NCBI GenBank assembly: GCA_037013495.1
Contig: CM072806.1
Span: forward strand, 23,212,001-23,276,000
DNA length: 64,000 nt
Source: Hippophae tibetana
Taxonomy: Eukaryota > Streptophyta > Magnoliopsida > Rosales > Elaeagnaceae
Reading direction: 5' to 3'
The notes under the pieces: model-generated
Told to the model about the DNA's origin: nothing
What the model saw: only the letters and a program-made list of their open reading frames with translations
Database searches by the model: none
Part shown: positions 12,034 through 22,020 of the stretch, one piece after another
How positions within the stretch are numbered: position 1 is the stretch's first letter
Layout: every line of letters begins with the position of its first letter
Position numbers and translations under genes: made by a program

Positions 12034-12275
12034 GCCACGTGTCCACTCTGAATCCTAACCTCGAATCGGAAACTGCCACGTGTCCCGCTCTATTTTGTAG
12101 CCAATCAGGTGATGACACGTGGAATTTTATGATTAGCGCGGAAGCGCAGGATCAAGGCCGTGTGTAGCCGTTTTCTCTGTGCTTTGTTGTCTTCTGCGCT
12201 GTTTCCCGTATCCAATGAGAAGCTGCCACGTGTCCGCATTAATTCCTTTCAGCGAATTAGACGCTGACACGTGGC
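12034..12275. promoter_or_regulatory. Five G-box/ABRE-like sites in solo LTR 2
   Basis: Five perfect 10-mers: GCCACGTGTC at 12034-12043, 12075-12084 and 12225-12234, GACACGTGGA at 12114-12123, GACACGTGGC at 12266-12275. They sit about 190-430 bp upstream of TATAAATAG (12459-12467). Confidence 0.65.
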
Positions 12276-12541
12276 ACGCATAATGAATTTAAAAAAATGC
12301 AGAATCGGCGCCCCTGTCTCACGCGTAATTTATTTAATATTTTCGATTCGATTTTCGATACAATTTTGTCCCACACGCGTTTTAATTTATTATTTTTCCC
12401 ACACTTCTCTGTCTCCCGCGTGTATTAAATTTTAATAGTTTTGATGTATTATTTTGGGTATAAATAGGAGATAAGATGATAGTGTTAAGGAGTTTTTTTT
12501 TTAGTTTATAATTTTTGTAGTATTTGTGTGTTGGCTGTGGA

Positions 12542-12583
12542 ACACGCAGAAGCCATTTTTGGCTTTTGTTGTGTTCTGCGTGT
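12542..12583. repeat. Nested palindrome downstream of the LTR TATA box
   Basis: Outer arms ACACGCAGAA (12542-12551) and TTCTGCGTGT (12574-12583) are perfect inverted repeats; an inner pair AGAAGCC/GGCTTTT flanks ATTTTT. The same structure is at about 9262-9304 in solo LTR 1 with one outer mismatch. It falls about 80 bp after the TATA box and would lie in the transcript. Confidence 0.75.
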
Positions 12584-13349
12584 GCCAAAAATTTGTTTTA
12601 ATTGATGTTTTAATTTTCCTTCTTCTTTATCTTATTTTTCTGAATCTGTTGTAATTTTTATTTTAATTTTATGAAGTAATTTAATTTTTCTAGGGTTGCA
12701 TTTGATCTAAATTTATGATGCTTTTATTTTAATTATTTTTGATAGATTTATAAGACGTTCGATTTGTTCGTTCTATTTTGTGCTTAATGCTTTTTGATTA
12801 TTTACGAATCTTATCGAAACGATCCGTGGCACATGAATAAATATGGAAGAGGCATTTGTGTGTATATTTCTCGTAAATATAATGACATGTATGATGAAGG
12901 ATAGGAATATATCCTAATTGTATGTGTGGCCATTTGAAAACTTAAAACGTAATGAATTTCGGTGAATTTAATTCTCATAGAGATATAGTGAATTAATTTA
13001 ACGAGGTGTGTTTGTACGTAGCTCGGAAGAGATGTATGAATAAAATTAGAAGTTTTCGGTTGACAAATTAAATGTACTAAAATATAAATCAAAAGAAAAT
13101 AAAATTATTTGAGTTGATTAATTTGGTGAAAAATTGCAATCCTAGATTTCTTTTATTTTGTTTTTAAACTCTTTTCTTAAATTTGTTTCAATCAACGAAC
13201 GTTTTGAATAAAATCAGAGAGAGATAATTTTAGTACTCGACAAACTATAGTAACAAATCTCCGTGGGAACGATAACTTACTTATCAAATTTTATTACTTG
13301 TGACCGTGTATACTTGCACGTTTTTTTGTGTGTTGAAAAACACACAACA

Positions 13350-13520
13350 ATTGTCATTTTGTTCACGAGAAAATTCAGCAAGGTTTGTTTTCTATAGGAT
13401 ATATGAAAACTGGAGAACAACTAGGAGATATCTTCATGAAACCTTTAAGTAGGGTTCGGGTTGATTATCTTTGTAACAAGTTGGGCATGATTAATATCTA
13501 TGCTCCAACTTGAGAGGGAG
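13350..13520 (+). pseudogene. Copia pol C-terminus and polypurine tract
   Basis: Reading CHFVHEKIQQG..., GDIFMKPLSRV and LGMINIYAPT then stop gives the standard end of Copia pol. GAGAGGGAG at 13512-13520 abuts the 3' LTR and is the polypurine tract that primes plus-strand synthesis. Confidence 0.9.
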
Positions 13521-13694
13521 TGTTAGAGATATTAGTTGTGTATTAGGTGTCTATCACTAGTCGAATATATTAGGTGTGTATTAGGTGTCTTAGTTGTGTA
13601 TTAGGTGTATGTCACCTAAGAGTGTCCCTAGTTTTGTATATAAATATGTAGTGTCTTGAATGGAAATTAATAAGAGTGAATTCTAAGTTTTACA
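13521..13694 (+). repeat. 3' LTR of Copia element (174 bp)
   Basis: Begins TGTTAGAGATATTAG and ends GTTTTACA, then GTTAG target duplication. Pairs with 5670-5843. Confidence 0.95.
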
Positions 13695-14002
13695 GTTAGT
13701 ATAGCACACATAATTTAGAGGATTTGAGGCTACGTTGACTTGATATAATAATACTGAGAGACCGGATAAATTTCAAGAAATATTCGCAATTCGTTTAATT
13801 TTTAAATGGATTATAATAAAGTAAACTTGGATTATTTGTTTGAAACAGGGTCATCACCATCTGTAAGAGTACTCCTTGTGATAGGGGAACGAACTATTTC
13901 TACTCATAGCTAGAAGATAAATCCAACAATTCTACTCACAATGCAAGTTTCGCCTAATGCATGGTAATGAGCTATTTCTCCTTCTCATAGCGAAGAGGTT
14001 AA

Positions 14003-14717
14003 CTAGGCCCCTCCCAAAATTGCAAAGGGAGAAAAAAATGAAAAGTGCCCAACGATTACTAAGTCATCCCAAGGCAGGGTGTCTACTTCTCTACATATGA
14101 GCAGGTTGTGTATTGAGAAATTATCTCTAAATGAGGTGTCCCCATCAAGGGAGGGTATTAAGCCTTTACAAAGTATATATCCTCCCAAAAAAGAGAAGGG
14201 TGAGACTAGTAGTGTGAAAGATCTTCAAAGATGGTATGTTTCATATACCTTGTGGACAAGAAGAATTATATCATCATTTTGGAGTGCCCAAAGATCATCC
14301 ATCTATCTACACAGCCCACAAGAGAGAGGGGAAACAGTGTGACACATGATAGCGACGCATATGTTTGATGTAAGTGTTTGTGACGTAATAGTTCATAGAA
14401 AATTGGACCTATTTATTCTTTCCAATATATTTTAATTCATTAATATTATATACGATATACTTGTTATTGCAAGCCATAGCCATGGCAAAAGATGCATAAA
14501 AAAAGCTGAAATGTGTCGAGAAGCAAATGAATGCCTAGATCAAGAATTATACGTGTGGAAATCGCGATGTAAAGTCCTAACACAAGATTTAGCGAACGCT
14601 CGTGAAGACTTGAAATTAGCACATCTTGATCAGGAAAGGTACAAAGAAGAAAGGGGAAAAGTGCGCAAATTAGTGGAATATTGGAAACATAGAGCACTTA
14701 ACAAAAAACAACCATGA
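14003..14717 (+). pseudogene. Possible antisense ORF remnant with coiled coil
   Basis: A frame at 14511-14717 (68 codons) gives a charged, heptad-like sequence: MCREANECLDQEL..., LTQDLANAREDLKLAHLDQ and KVRKLVEYWKHRAL. A second frame piece lies at 14079-14342. Both are on the strand opposite to the Tat pol and on its 3' side. Additional antisense ORFs between pol and 3' LTR are known in Tat-lineage elements, so this may be one. The domain itself was not recognised; it could equally be captured host sequence. Confidence 0.35.
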
Positions 14718-14866
14718 AGTTCCTATCAAGAAGAAATACTACTCGTATAATGTTAGTAATAATTTGTAATAATGTTTGATAACAATTTGTAATATGAGAA
14801 GTAATTGATTTAGTAATCGTTAGATCTACCTTTTTATGAAATAGTATATGGCGTCTCGAGTAGGGG

Positions 14867-15400
14867 GTCAGGGGACTCTACCTCCAATCACGAGGCATGA
14901 GACATATCCCGCATGTCAAGTGGAGGGGTCAAGGGACTCCACCTCCAACCATGAAGCAATGGGACATGTCTCGCTTCTCAAGCGAGTAGGTCAAATGACT
15001 CTTTCTAACTTGGGGGCACGAAATAAGATACCCAAAGCATGCTTGCTCTCTTTTAAGCATATCTTGCATCTCAAGTCAAGGGACTCCACCTCCAATCACG
15101 AGGCATAAGACATATCCCGAATGTCAAGTGGAGGGGTCAAGGGACTCCACCTCCAATCATGAAGCAATGGGATATGTCTCGCATCTCAAGTGAGAATGTC
15201 AAATGACTCTTTCCAACTTGGGGGCACGAAATAAGATACCCAAAGCATGCTTGCCCTCTTTCGAGCATATTTCACATCTCAAGTGGGGGTCAAGGGACTC
15301 CAACTCCAATCATGAGGGATGGGATAAATCTTGCATCCCAAATGAGAATGTCATTGGAATACTTCTAGTTTGGGGGTTCATTAAACCTTGTCATCCACAA
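14867..15400. repeat. Tandem repeat, ~210-bp unit, about 2.5 copies
   Basis: Units start with GTCA(A/G)GGGACTC at 14867, 15075 and 15289, giving periods of 208 and 214 bp. Each full unit has two inner subrepeats starting GTCAAGGGACTCCACCTCCA about 60 bp apart and a shared segment CTTGGGGGCACGAAATAAG. The third copy is partial. It lies 3' of the Tat pol, where Tat elements often carry tandem repeats. Confidence 0.9.
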
Positions 15401-15469
15401 CTGATCAGAAGATAATTGTACATCTCATATATAAGTACTCGTTGTGTACATAACATTTACATGTAATAT

Positions 15470-16620
15470 GTTTTGAGTCGTTCTCCATTCCAACTCAAAG
15501 CCTTCTTTATACCATCATGTTTTATCAAGTAAGAGCCTGCTAGTATGATATCATATATTTGATATGGACCTTCCCATGTTGCGGCAAATTTTCCTACTTT
15601 AGTTTCAACTTTGTTGCCCAATGCTCTTCGCAAAACCCATTCTCCAATACCGAAACTCTTGTGTTTAACAAATTTGTTATATGTGTTTTGGAGTGTTCTC
15701 TTTTGTAATTCGAGTCTTATTAAAGCCTCTTCTCATTTTTCTTCAACTAATAACAAGTCCTCCCATCGTAAATAGTCATTGTATTCATGGTCGATATTGG
15801 ATCGGAGGGTGGGTTCTTGTATGTCAGGAGGTATGACTACTTCAATTTCGTAAACGAGGGAGAAAAGAGTTTCTTCTGTTCCCGTTCTGGGAGTAGTTTC
15901 GTGTGGCCCAAAGAGCATCGGGTAACACATCAACCCATTTTCCCTTAGCCCTCTCTAAACGTTTTTGTAGTATATTAATGAGGGTCTTATTAGATGACTC
16001 AACTTGACCATTTGCTTGCGGTCGGTAAGGGGTGGAGTGAGATAATTTGATACCCTTCTTATCATAGAAAGATATTATTTTTTCTCCAGTGAACTGTCTA
16101 TCGTTATCGGTAACCGGTTCACAAGGTAGGCCATATTTTCATATAATGTTGTGCCATATGAATCTCTCCACATCAAATTCTTAGATTCGAGCTAAAGGTT
16201 CTGCCTCTATCCATTTAGTGAGATAATTAGTTTCCATAATGAGAAACTTTTTTTGGCCTGAAGCGATGGGTAATGGTCCCATGATATCCAAACCTCATTT
16301 TTGAAATGGCCAGGGGCTAATTAAAGATCTCATATCAACGCCAAGAGGATGTGGCACATTGGCATGTCATTGGCACTTATCGCACCTTTTGAAATAAGAG
16401 ATGCAATCTTTAAGAAGCATAGCCCATTAGAACCCCTACCGGATAATCCTTTGAGAAAGTGTTCTTCCTCCATAATGAGCTCTACATTGGCCATCATGTA
16501 GGTCACTCAAGACCATCTGAGCCTCAGTTGTAGGAAGGCATTTTAACCACGGACCACCATAATTCTTCCTATATAGAACTCCCTGAATGATGGTGTAGCT
16601 CCCTGCTTTTGTTATGAGTT
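15470..16620 (-). pseudogene. Tat-like integrase remnant
   Basis: Minus-strand reading recovers the integrase C-terminal motif KVGKFAATWEGPYQI (about 15560-15605) and upstream the segment SLVYEIEVVIPPDI (about 15830-15872), plus decayed core around 16000-16350. Stops and shifts break it repeatedly. In the intact family it joins element cDNA into the host chromosome. Confidence 0.75.
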
Positions 16621-16639
16621 TATGATCTAAATGTTTGTC

Positions 16640-17270
16640 TTATGGGAGAGTACCATTGATAAGATATTTTGTATATGGTTGCAACCAAGAATTATGAATA
16701 GTGCATATGACATTCGTTTGAGTTTGAAGTTTTATTTCACTTGCGGTAACACTAGGTCTTGATAAGAAAGATACTGGGATGATTCTCTTTGAACCCCAGT
16801 TTACCGCAGATGCCAACATGGCCAATGAATCAATATGGGTGTTTTCTCCCCGTGGTATCTGCTGGATTTGAAAAGTTTAAAACACAACTTTTTTTTCTTC
16901 ACCTCTTGTACATAGAGTTTCATTCTCTCCTCTTTAGCTTCAAAATCATCATTGACTTGGTTTACTACTAGCCGTGAATCACTATGAATTAAGACCTTCT
17001 TAGCGCGAAGGGCTATCAATTGTTGTAACACCAAAAGTAAGGCTTCGTACTTCGCAACATTGTTGGTTTCTTGGAAAGTGATCCAAAGGCATTATTCTAT
17101 TAAGGCTCCCATCGGGGTGAATATAACTATTCCAACTCCTACTCTACGCGAATTTCTTTCTCCATCCATGTATACCTTCCATAGCTCTGTTTTAAGGGAA
17201 GGTGTTTCTATTATAGGGGTTGACCCTATCGCACGTATTGAAGTTCATTCTTAGGTATTCTCGTGTGTCT
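16640..17270 (-). pseudogene. Tat-like second (archaeal-type) RNase H
   Basis: Minus-strand motifs VYMDGERNSRRVGVGIVI (about 17110-17165, acidic residue D), NNVAKYEALLLVLQQL (about 17015-17065, E) and LIHSDSRLVVNQVN (about 16950-16995, D) match the catalytic pattern of the aRNH domain found downstream of the usual RNase H in Tat elements. A stop interrupts between the first and second motifs. 16801-17034 is the longest open piece. Confidence 0.75.
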
Positions 17271-18500
17271 ATTCTGGGATAAAATATGTGAGGGCTTGTC
17301 CCTTGATCGTGGCTGAAGGTTTATAATGTATTTCAAATTTGCTTAACTTAATAGCTATTTGTGAGAGACGTCCGGATAGATTAGGTTTGCCCAAGATGTA
17401 TTTCAAAGGATATGAGGTCAGGACCACTACCCTGTGTGCACCAAAGTAATGTTTGAGTTTCTATGCCATCATTCTGATAGTAAATACTGCCTTATCTAAA
17501 GAAGGATATTGATGTTGTGCTCCTATTAGTGAATGACTCACGTAATACACGGGGTATTGGATTCCCTCCCGGTCGATCACCAATACGACACTGGCATCCT
17601 TGTCCGTGAAGGACATGTACATGTATAAGTCTTATCCCACCATGGGACTGACTAAAAGAGGTGCTCTTCCCAAAGAATCTTTAATGGACCTGATAGCTTA
17701 TTCACACTCACTATCCCAAAGGTATTTTGTGTTCTTTTTTAGTAGCCTAAAGAACGGTAGGCGTTTTTCAGTGCATTTAGAAATGAAGCGACTTAATGCT
17801 ACAATATGTCTATTCAAATGTTGGATTTCCTGGAGGCAACTAGGAGATTTCATGTTAACTAAGGTTGAAATTTTATCTGGATTGGCTTTGATATCTCTCG
17901 ATGTGAGTAGGTATCCCAAAAACTTCCCTGAGGCTACATCAAACACACACTTTTTTGGGTTAAGGCGCATTTTATAATTCCGAATTATGGTAAATACTTC
18001 TTGGAGGTCATTAACATGGTCTTTAGTGCATTTAGTTTTGACCAGCATGTCATCGACATATACCTCCGTGTTTCTTCCAATTTGGTTTTGAAACATCTTA
18101 TTCATCATCCTTTGATAAGTAGCACCGGAATTTTTCAAACCGAATGGCATCTTTGTGTAGCAAAACGTCCCTTCTTCCATGATAAACACTATTGTTTCTT
18201 CATCTCTGGAATGCATTCGAATTTGGTGGTATCTTGAATAAGTATCCATAAAGTTCATTGATTTAAATCCAGTCGTGGCATCTACTAATTGGTCAATATT
18301 CGGCAAAGGGAAGCAATCTTTTGGTGTTGCCTTATTCAAATCCGCGAAGTCCACGCACACTCTGTGCACACCTCCTGCTTTGTTTACTAACACCACATTT
18401 GATAGCCAAGTTGGATACCTGACCTCACGAACCCAACCCACATTTTTCAAGGACTCGATATTCTTTTTGATGATTTCATTCTTATCTCTAGCAAATTTTT
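17271..18500 (-). pseudogene. Tat-like reverse transcriptase and RNase H
   Basis: An open frame 17698-18450 (250 codons) gives RT: VREVRYPTWLSNVVLVNKAG, VCVDFADLNKATPKD, FPLPNIDQLVDATTG, FCYTKMPFGLKNSGATYQR and the catalytic YVDD in TEVYVDDMLVK (about 18040-18070), then FLGYLLTSRDIKANPDK. So the RT active site is intact. The RNase H follows at about 17280-17690 with DKDASVVLVIDREG and PLKYILGKPNLSGR, in a frame with stops. Confidence 0.9.
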
Positions 18501-18914
18501 TATTTCTTTGTTAGACTGACTTTTTCATATGATCTAAGCATAACTCATGGGAGATGATATTCGGTTCTATGCTGAGAATTTCCTCAGGTTTCCAAGCAAA
18601 CAAATCCTTATTATTTTTCAAAAAATCGACAAGGGTAACTTTAAATGAAGAAGGTAGTGCACCATTGATTTTACACGTATTGATCGCTCTCTGTGTCTTC
18701 TATAAAGACCATATCAAATTTTCCATAGACCTCTATGGTAGTATGTTCACTTATATGAAGTTTCTTCAATTTGTTGGGATGAATTTTACTCTTTAGTTTC
18801 TATTTCGAGGCTTGGGGTAACGCATTCTTCATAGCAGTGTTATAAAAAGCTTTGTGCCCTATCTTGTTCCCCCTTAATTTGTCATATCTTGTCGATGGTA
18901 GGATATTTAATCAA

Positions 18915-19478
18915 CTAGTGATACATTAAAGGCACCATTTTCATTTTGTGTATCCACAGGTGTCCCAAAATATCATTATAAGAGGTGGTGGTACTCAAAA
19001 CGATGAAGGTTGTCAAAACTATACCTTCTTCTACCGACACTGGTAAGCTTATGGTCCCTACTGATATTATTACACTGCCATTGAAACCAATCAATAACAT
19101 TTGTTGCTGAGTGATTTCTCTAGGGTCTATGCTCATGTCAAGAAAAGTGGACAAGTATAAGAGATCAGACGAGCTACCATTGTCAACGAGGCATTCTCTG
19201 CTTTCAAAGGTGATTGGATAAACAGGAGAAACAAGTGTTAAACTTAACAAGCCTTCTGAAAAACGCATTGGGGAGTCATCTGACATCCCCAAAATTTCAA
19301 AGACAATAGAACCACACCAGTTGCAAGTACCTTTTCCACACCGATTAAAAGAATCCAAACAAGATAAATAATTATATGATCTTTTTAATATGCTCTCTAA
19401 AGTATATATCAATTTACCATTATTAGAAGTGATCATGAATGTGCCCTCATATGCTAAATTTTTCAAAGAGTTGAACAC
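18915..19478 (-). pseudogene. Tat-like aspartic protease
   Basis: 187-codon minus-strand frame. CLVDNGSSSDLLYLSTF (about 19150-19200) matches the retroviral-type protease active site but with D-N-G instead of D-T/S-G. LLIGFNGSV, VGTISLPVSV and SYNDILGHLWIHKMK follow in the order typical of Tat proteases. The upstream end stops near the junction with the Athila-like element. Confidence 0.8.
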
Positions 19479-19534
19479 TAAGAAAATAAGGTATGAACTG
19501 AATGAACAGGTAGTAGCATCATAAATTTCTAGCG

Positions 19535-20107
19535 TTGTACTTCAGCATAAACTACCCCCTAAGTTTTATTATAAACATAACTATGGGGGATAGGAAGGTT
19601 GCTAAAGCAATGCTTGATTTAGATGCTAGTATAAATTTGATGCCCTACTCTATATTATTACAGCTCAATTTAGGATATTTAAAACCCATAACTATGTCCC
19701 TTCAACTTTCAGATAGATCTCTTAAGTATCCAAAGTGAATAGTTGAGGATGTGTTGGTACAAGTAGACAAACTGATAATACATGTTGACTTTGTGGTTCT
19801 AGATATGCAAGAAAATCCAGCCTTGGACAGAGTGCACACAATACTACTTGGTAGACCATTTATGGAAACTACTAAAACTATTATTGATGTCCAAGATGGA
19901 AATTTGACAATGACAATTTTAGGAGAGAATGTTCATTTTAAAGTTTTTGATTCTTCACATTTTCCTTCTATTTCTATCATCGATGAAATATTCGATGTTG
20001 ACCCTTTGGATAATCTTGTCCAAAGCACCTTTTCCCAAACCAGAATAGAAGACAAGCTTGAAATTGTTCTTACACTTGAAGAGGTCAAAGAAGATTTAGA
20101 TGATTAA
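19535..20107 (+). pseudogene. Athila-like protease
   Basis: Two frames, 19535-19738 and 19751-20107, split by a TGA at 19736-19738. The active-site region reads MLDLDASINLMPYSI, where the family has D-L-G-A: the Gly is replaced by Asp. TILLGRPFMETTKTIIDV (about 19840-19895) gives the C-terminal protease motif. Then an acidic linker leads to RT. Confidence 0.85.
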
Positions 20108-20397
20108 ATTAAGGGGTACCTTGAACGACTAGACAATGATGAAGTAATGACAAAATCTAGTACACATTTAAATCTACCTAGTCCTTATCTAGTAAAGAGG
20201 CCAATTCAACTGAACTTGAACTCAAAGACTTACCTAAGCACTTAAAATATGTGTTTTTGGGAGAAGGAGAAACTTATCTCGTGAAAATTTCTTCAACCTT
20301 GACCAAAACCCAAGAAAAAGAACTTATCAAAGTGCTTAAACTGTTTAAGAAAGCTATAGGCTAGAGTATCGGGGATATAAGAGGCATTAGTCCTACA

Positions 20398-21340
20398 ATG
20401 TGTATGCACAAGATCAACTTGGAGGATGATGCTAAACCTATACGAGAGGCCCAAAAAATACTAAACCCAAATATTCAAGAGGTAGTTAAGAAAGAAACTC
20501 TTAAATTGTTAGAAGAAGGAATTATCTATCATATTGCGGATAGTAAGTGGGTTAGTCCAGTGCATGTGGTACCTAAGAAATCTAGGATAATAGTTGTTAA
20601 AAATGACAAAAGTGAATTAGTGCCCAAAAAAATAATCCATGGATGGAGAATGTGTATAGATTTTAGGAAACTAAATTTATATACTAAAAAGGATCACTTT
20701 CCTCTTCCATTCATTGATCAAATGTTGGAGAGATTAGCTAGGCACGAATTTTACTGTTTTCTAGATGGATTGTCAAGATATTATCAAGTACCTATTGCAC
20801 TAGAAGATCAAGAAAAGACCACATTTACATATCCTTTTGGGACATTTGCTTTTCAAAGAATGTCATTTGGGTTATGCAATGCCCCCGTCACTTTCCAAAG
20901 ATGAATGATATCTATTTTCTCATACATGGTGAAAAAATTCATTGAGATTTCATGGATTATTTCTCTGTCTTTGGGAACTCATTTGATGATTGCTTACAAA
21001 AATTTACTTTGGTTTTAGAAAGATGCATGGAATGCAATCTCACCCTTAGTTGGAGAAAAGTCATTTTATGGTTCAACAAGGGATAGTTTTAGGACATATA
21101 ATTTCAAACAAGGGTATTGAAGTTGATAAGGCAAAAGTTGAATTGACTTTCAAACTACCTTCCCCTACATCTGTGAAGGGGATAAGAAGCTTCTTAGGAC
21201 ATGCAGGATTTTACACACAATTTATTAAAGATTTCTCTAAAATAAGTCATCCCTTATGTAACTTGCTATCAAAATATGTTTATTTTAATTTCAACAATGA
21301 CTTCCTTATTTCCTTTAATACCTTGAAGAGAAACTAATAT
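20398..21340 (+). pseudogene. Athila-like reverse transcriptase, active site altered
   Basis: 20398-20904 holds the RT fingers and palm: KLLEEGIIYHIADSKWVSPV, GWRMCIDFRKLNLYTKKDHF, PLPFIDQMLERLA, YPFGTFAFQRMSFGLCNAP. After a stop and a one-base deletion the catalytic box reads FMDYFSVFG (20949-20975), with Tyr in place of the second Asp of the usual FMDD. 21050-21337 continues with GIVLGHIISNKGIEVDKAKV and KGIRSFLGHAGFY. Confidence 0.9.
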
Positions 21341-21387
21341 CTACCCCTGTTATTATGGCACCAAACTAGTCTTTACCCTTTGAAATA

Positions 21388-22020
21388 ATGTGTGATGCTT
21401 CTGATTATGCTATCGGAGCAGTCTTGGGACAAAGAGTGGATAAGTGTTTGCATGTCATCTACTATGCTAGAAAAACACTCAATGATTCCCAAATAAATTA
21501 TACCACCACTGAAAAGGAATTCTTGGCTATAGTATTTTCATTAGAAAAATTTAGGTCTTATTTAGTAGGATTTAAAGTGATTGTGAATTCTGATCATGCT
21601 GCTTTAAGATACCTATTAAGTAAACCAAATGCCAAGCCAAGATTAATCATGTGGGTCTTACTCTTACAAGAATTTGACCTAGAAATAAAAGATAAGAAAG
21701 GCAGTGAAAACTTAGTAGCTGACCATTTGTCTAGGTTGATTTCTGACTTCAATTCTCTTAAAGATGAGAGTAAAGAAGAAATAGTTGAAACATTTCCTGA
21801 TGAACAGTTATTTTCAATAGGTCCGAACCCATGGTATGATGATATTGTAAACTATCTTGCCACTGGTGTTTTACAACCTAACATTTCGTATCAGGACAAG
21901 AAAAGGTTTTTTTTAAAACTATTAAGGACTATTTCTCGGATGACCCTTATTTATACAAGATTGGTCAAGATCAAGTCATCCGGAGAAGTGTACCTAAAGA
22001 AGAACATAAGAGCATTCTAA
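21388..22020 (+). pseudogene. Athila-like RNase H
   Basis: 210-codon open frame. [15 protein letters not shown] (first acidic site), [31 protein letters not shown] and [11 protein letters not shown] give all four RNase H blocks. A frameshift near 21905 ends it; the integrase linker continues in another frame. Confidence 0.9.

Larger units (their letters stand above)
11374..13349 (+). mobile_element. Solo LTR-like insertion 2 (~1976 bp)
   Basis: Homologous to insertion 1 from TTTATATAG (11374) to ACAACA (13349), same orientation. Its left end lacks the first dozen bases seen in copy 1 together with a stretch of Copia codons, so a deletion removed the left junction and one target duplication. 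The right end, CACACAACA then ATTGT, keeps the CA terminus. The upstream half is clearly GC-richer than in copy 1 and keeps more CpG, suggesting it is less eroded. It carries TATAAATAG at 12459-12467. Confidence 0.75.
5670..13694 (+). mobile_element. Full-ended Copia LTR retrotransposon (8025 bp) with two nested insertions
   Basis: Both LTRs are 174 bp, start TGTTAGAGAT and end TTTTACA, and are flanked by a perfect 5-bp target duplication GTTAG (5665-5669 and 13695-13699). A PBS follows the 5' LTR and a polypurine tract precedes the 3' LTR. Coding order gag, zinc knuckle, protease, integrase, (deleted RT), RNase H proves Copia. Two related ~1.9-kb insertions interrupt it at 8171-10065 (inside integrase) and 11374-13349 (near the end of RNase H). 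Without them the element would be about 4.15 kb. Multiple stops, frameshifts and the RT deletion make it dead. Confidence 0.95.
13700..19478 (-). mobile_element. Tat-like Gypsy LTR retrotransposon, truncated
   Basis: On the minus strand, from right to left: protease, RT, RNase H, a second RNase H of archaeal type, integrase, then a noncoding 3' region with tandem repeats. The dual RNase H and the wording of RT and integrase C-terminus are typical of the Tat (Ogre/Retand) lineage of Ty3/Gypsy. No gag and no LTR were recognised; the right end stops at about 19480 where the Athila-like element begins. Left limit is uncertain. Many stops and frameshifts; inactive. Confidence 0.8.

Noticed and set aside
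11817..12038. 73-codon minus-strand ORF, Gly/Arg rich
   Set aside because: Lies in the GC-rich, G-box-bearing part of solo LTR 2; explained by base composition.
8171..13349. Reading the two ~1.9-kb copies as the two LTRs of one element with 10071-11373 as its inside
   Set aside because: The inside is Copia integrase-RNase H in register with the outer Copia codons, so both copies are separate insertions.
14867..15400. CRISPR-like spacing of repeats
   Set aside because: Units are ~210 bp, diverged and in a plant retrotransposon; no short repeat/spacer structure.
17600..17977. 125-codon plus-strand ORF
   Set aside because: Antisense shadow of the Tat-like RT and RNase H.
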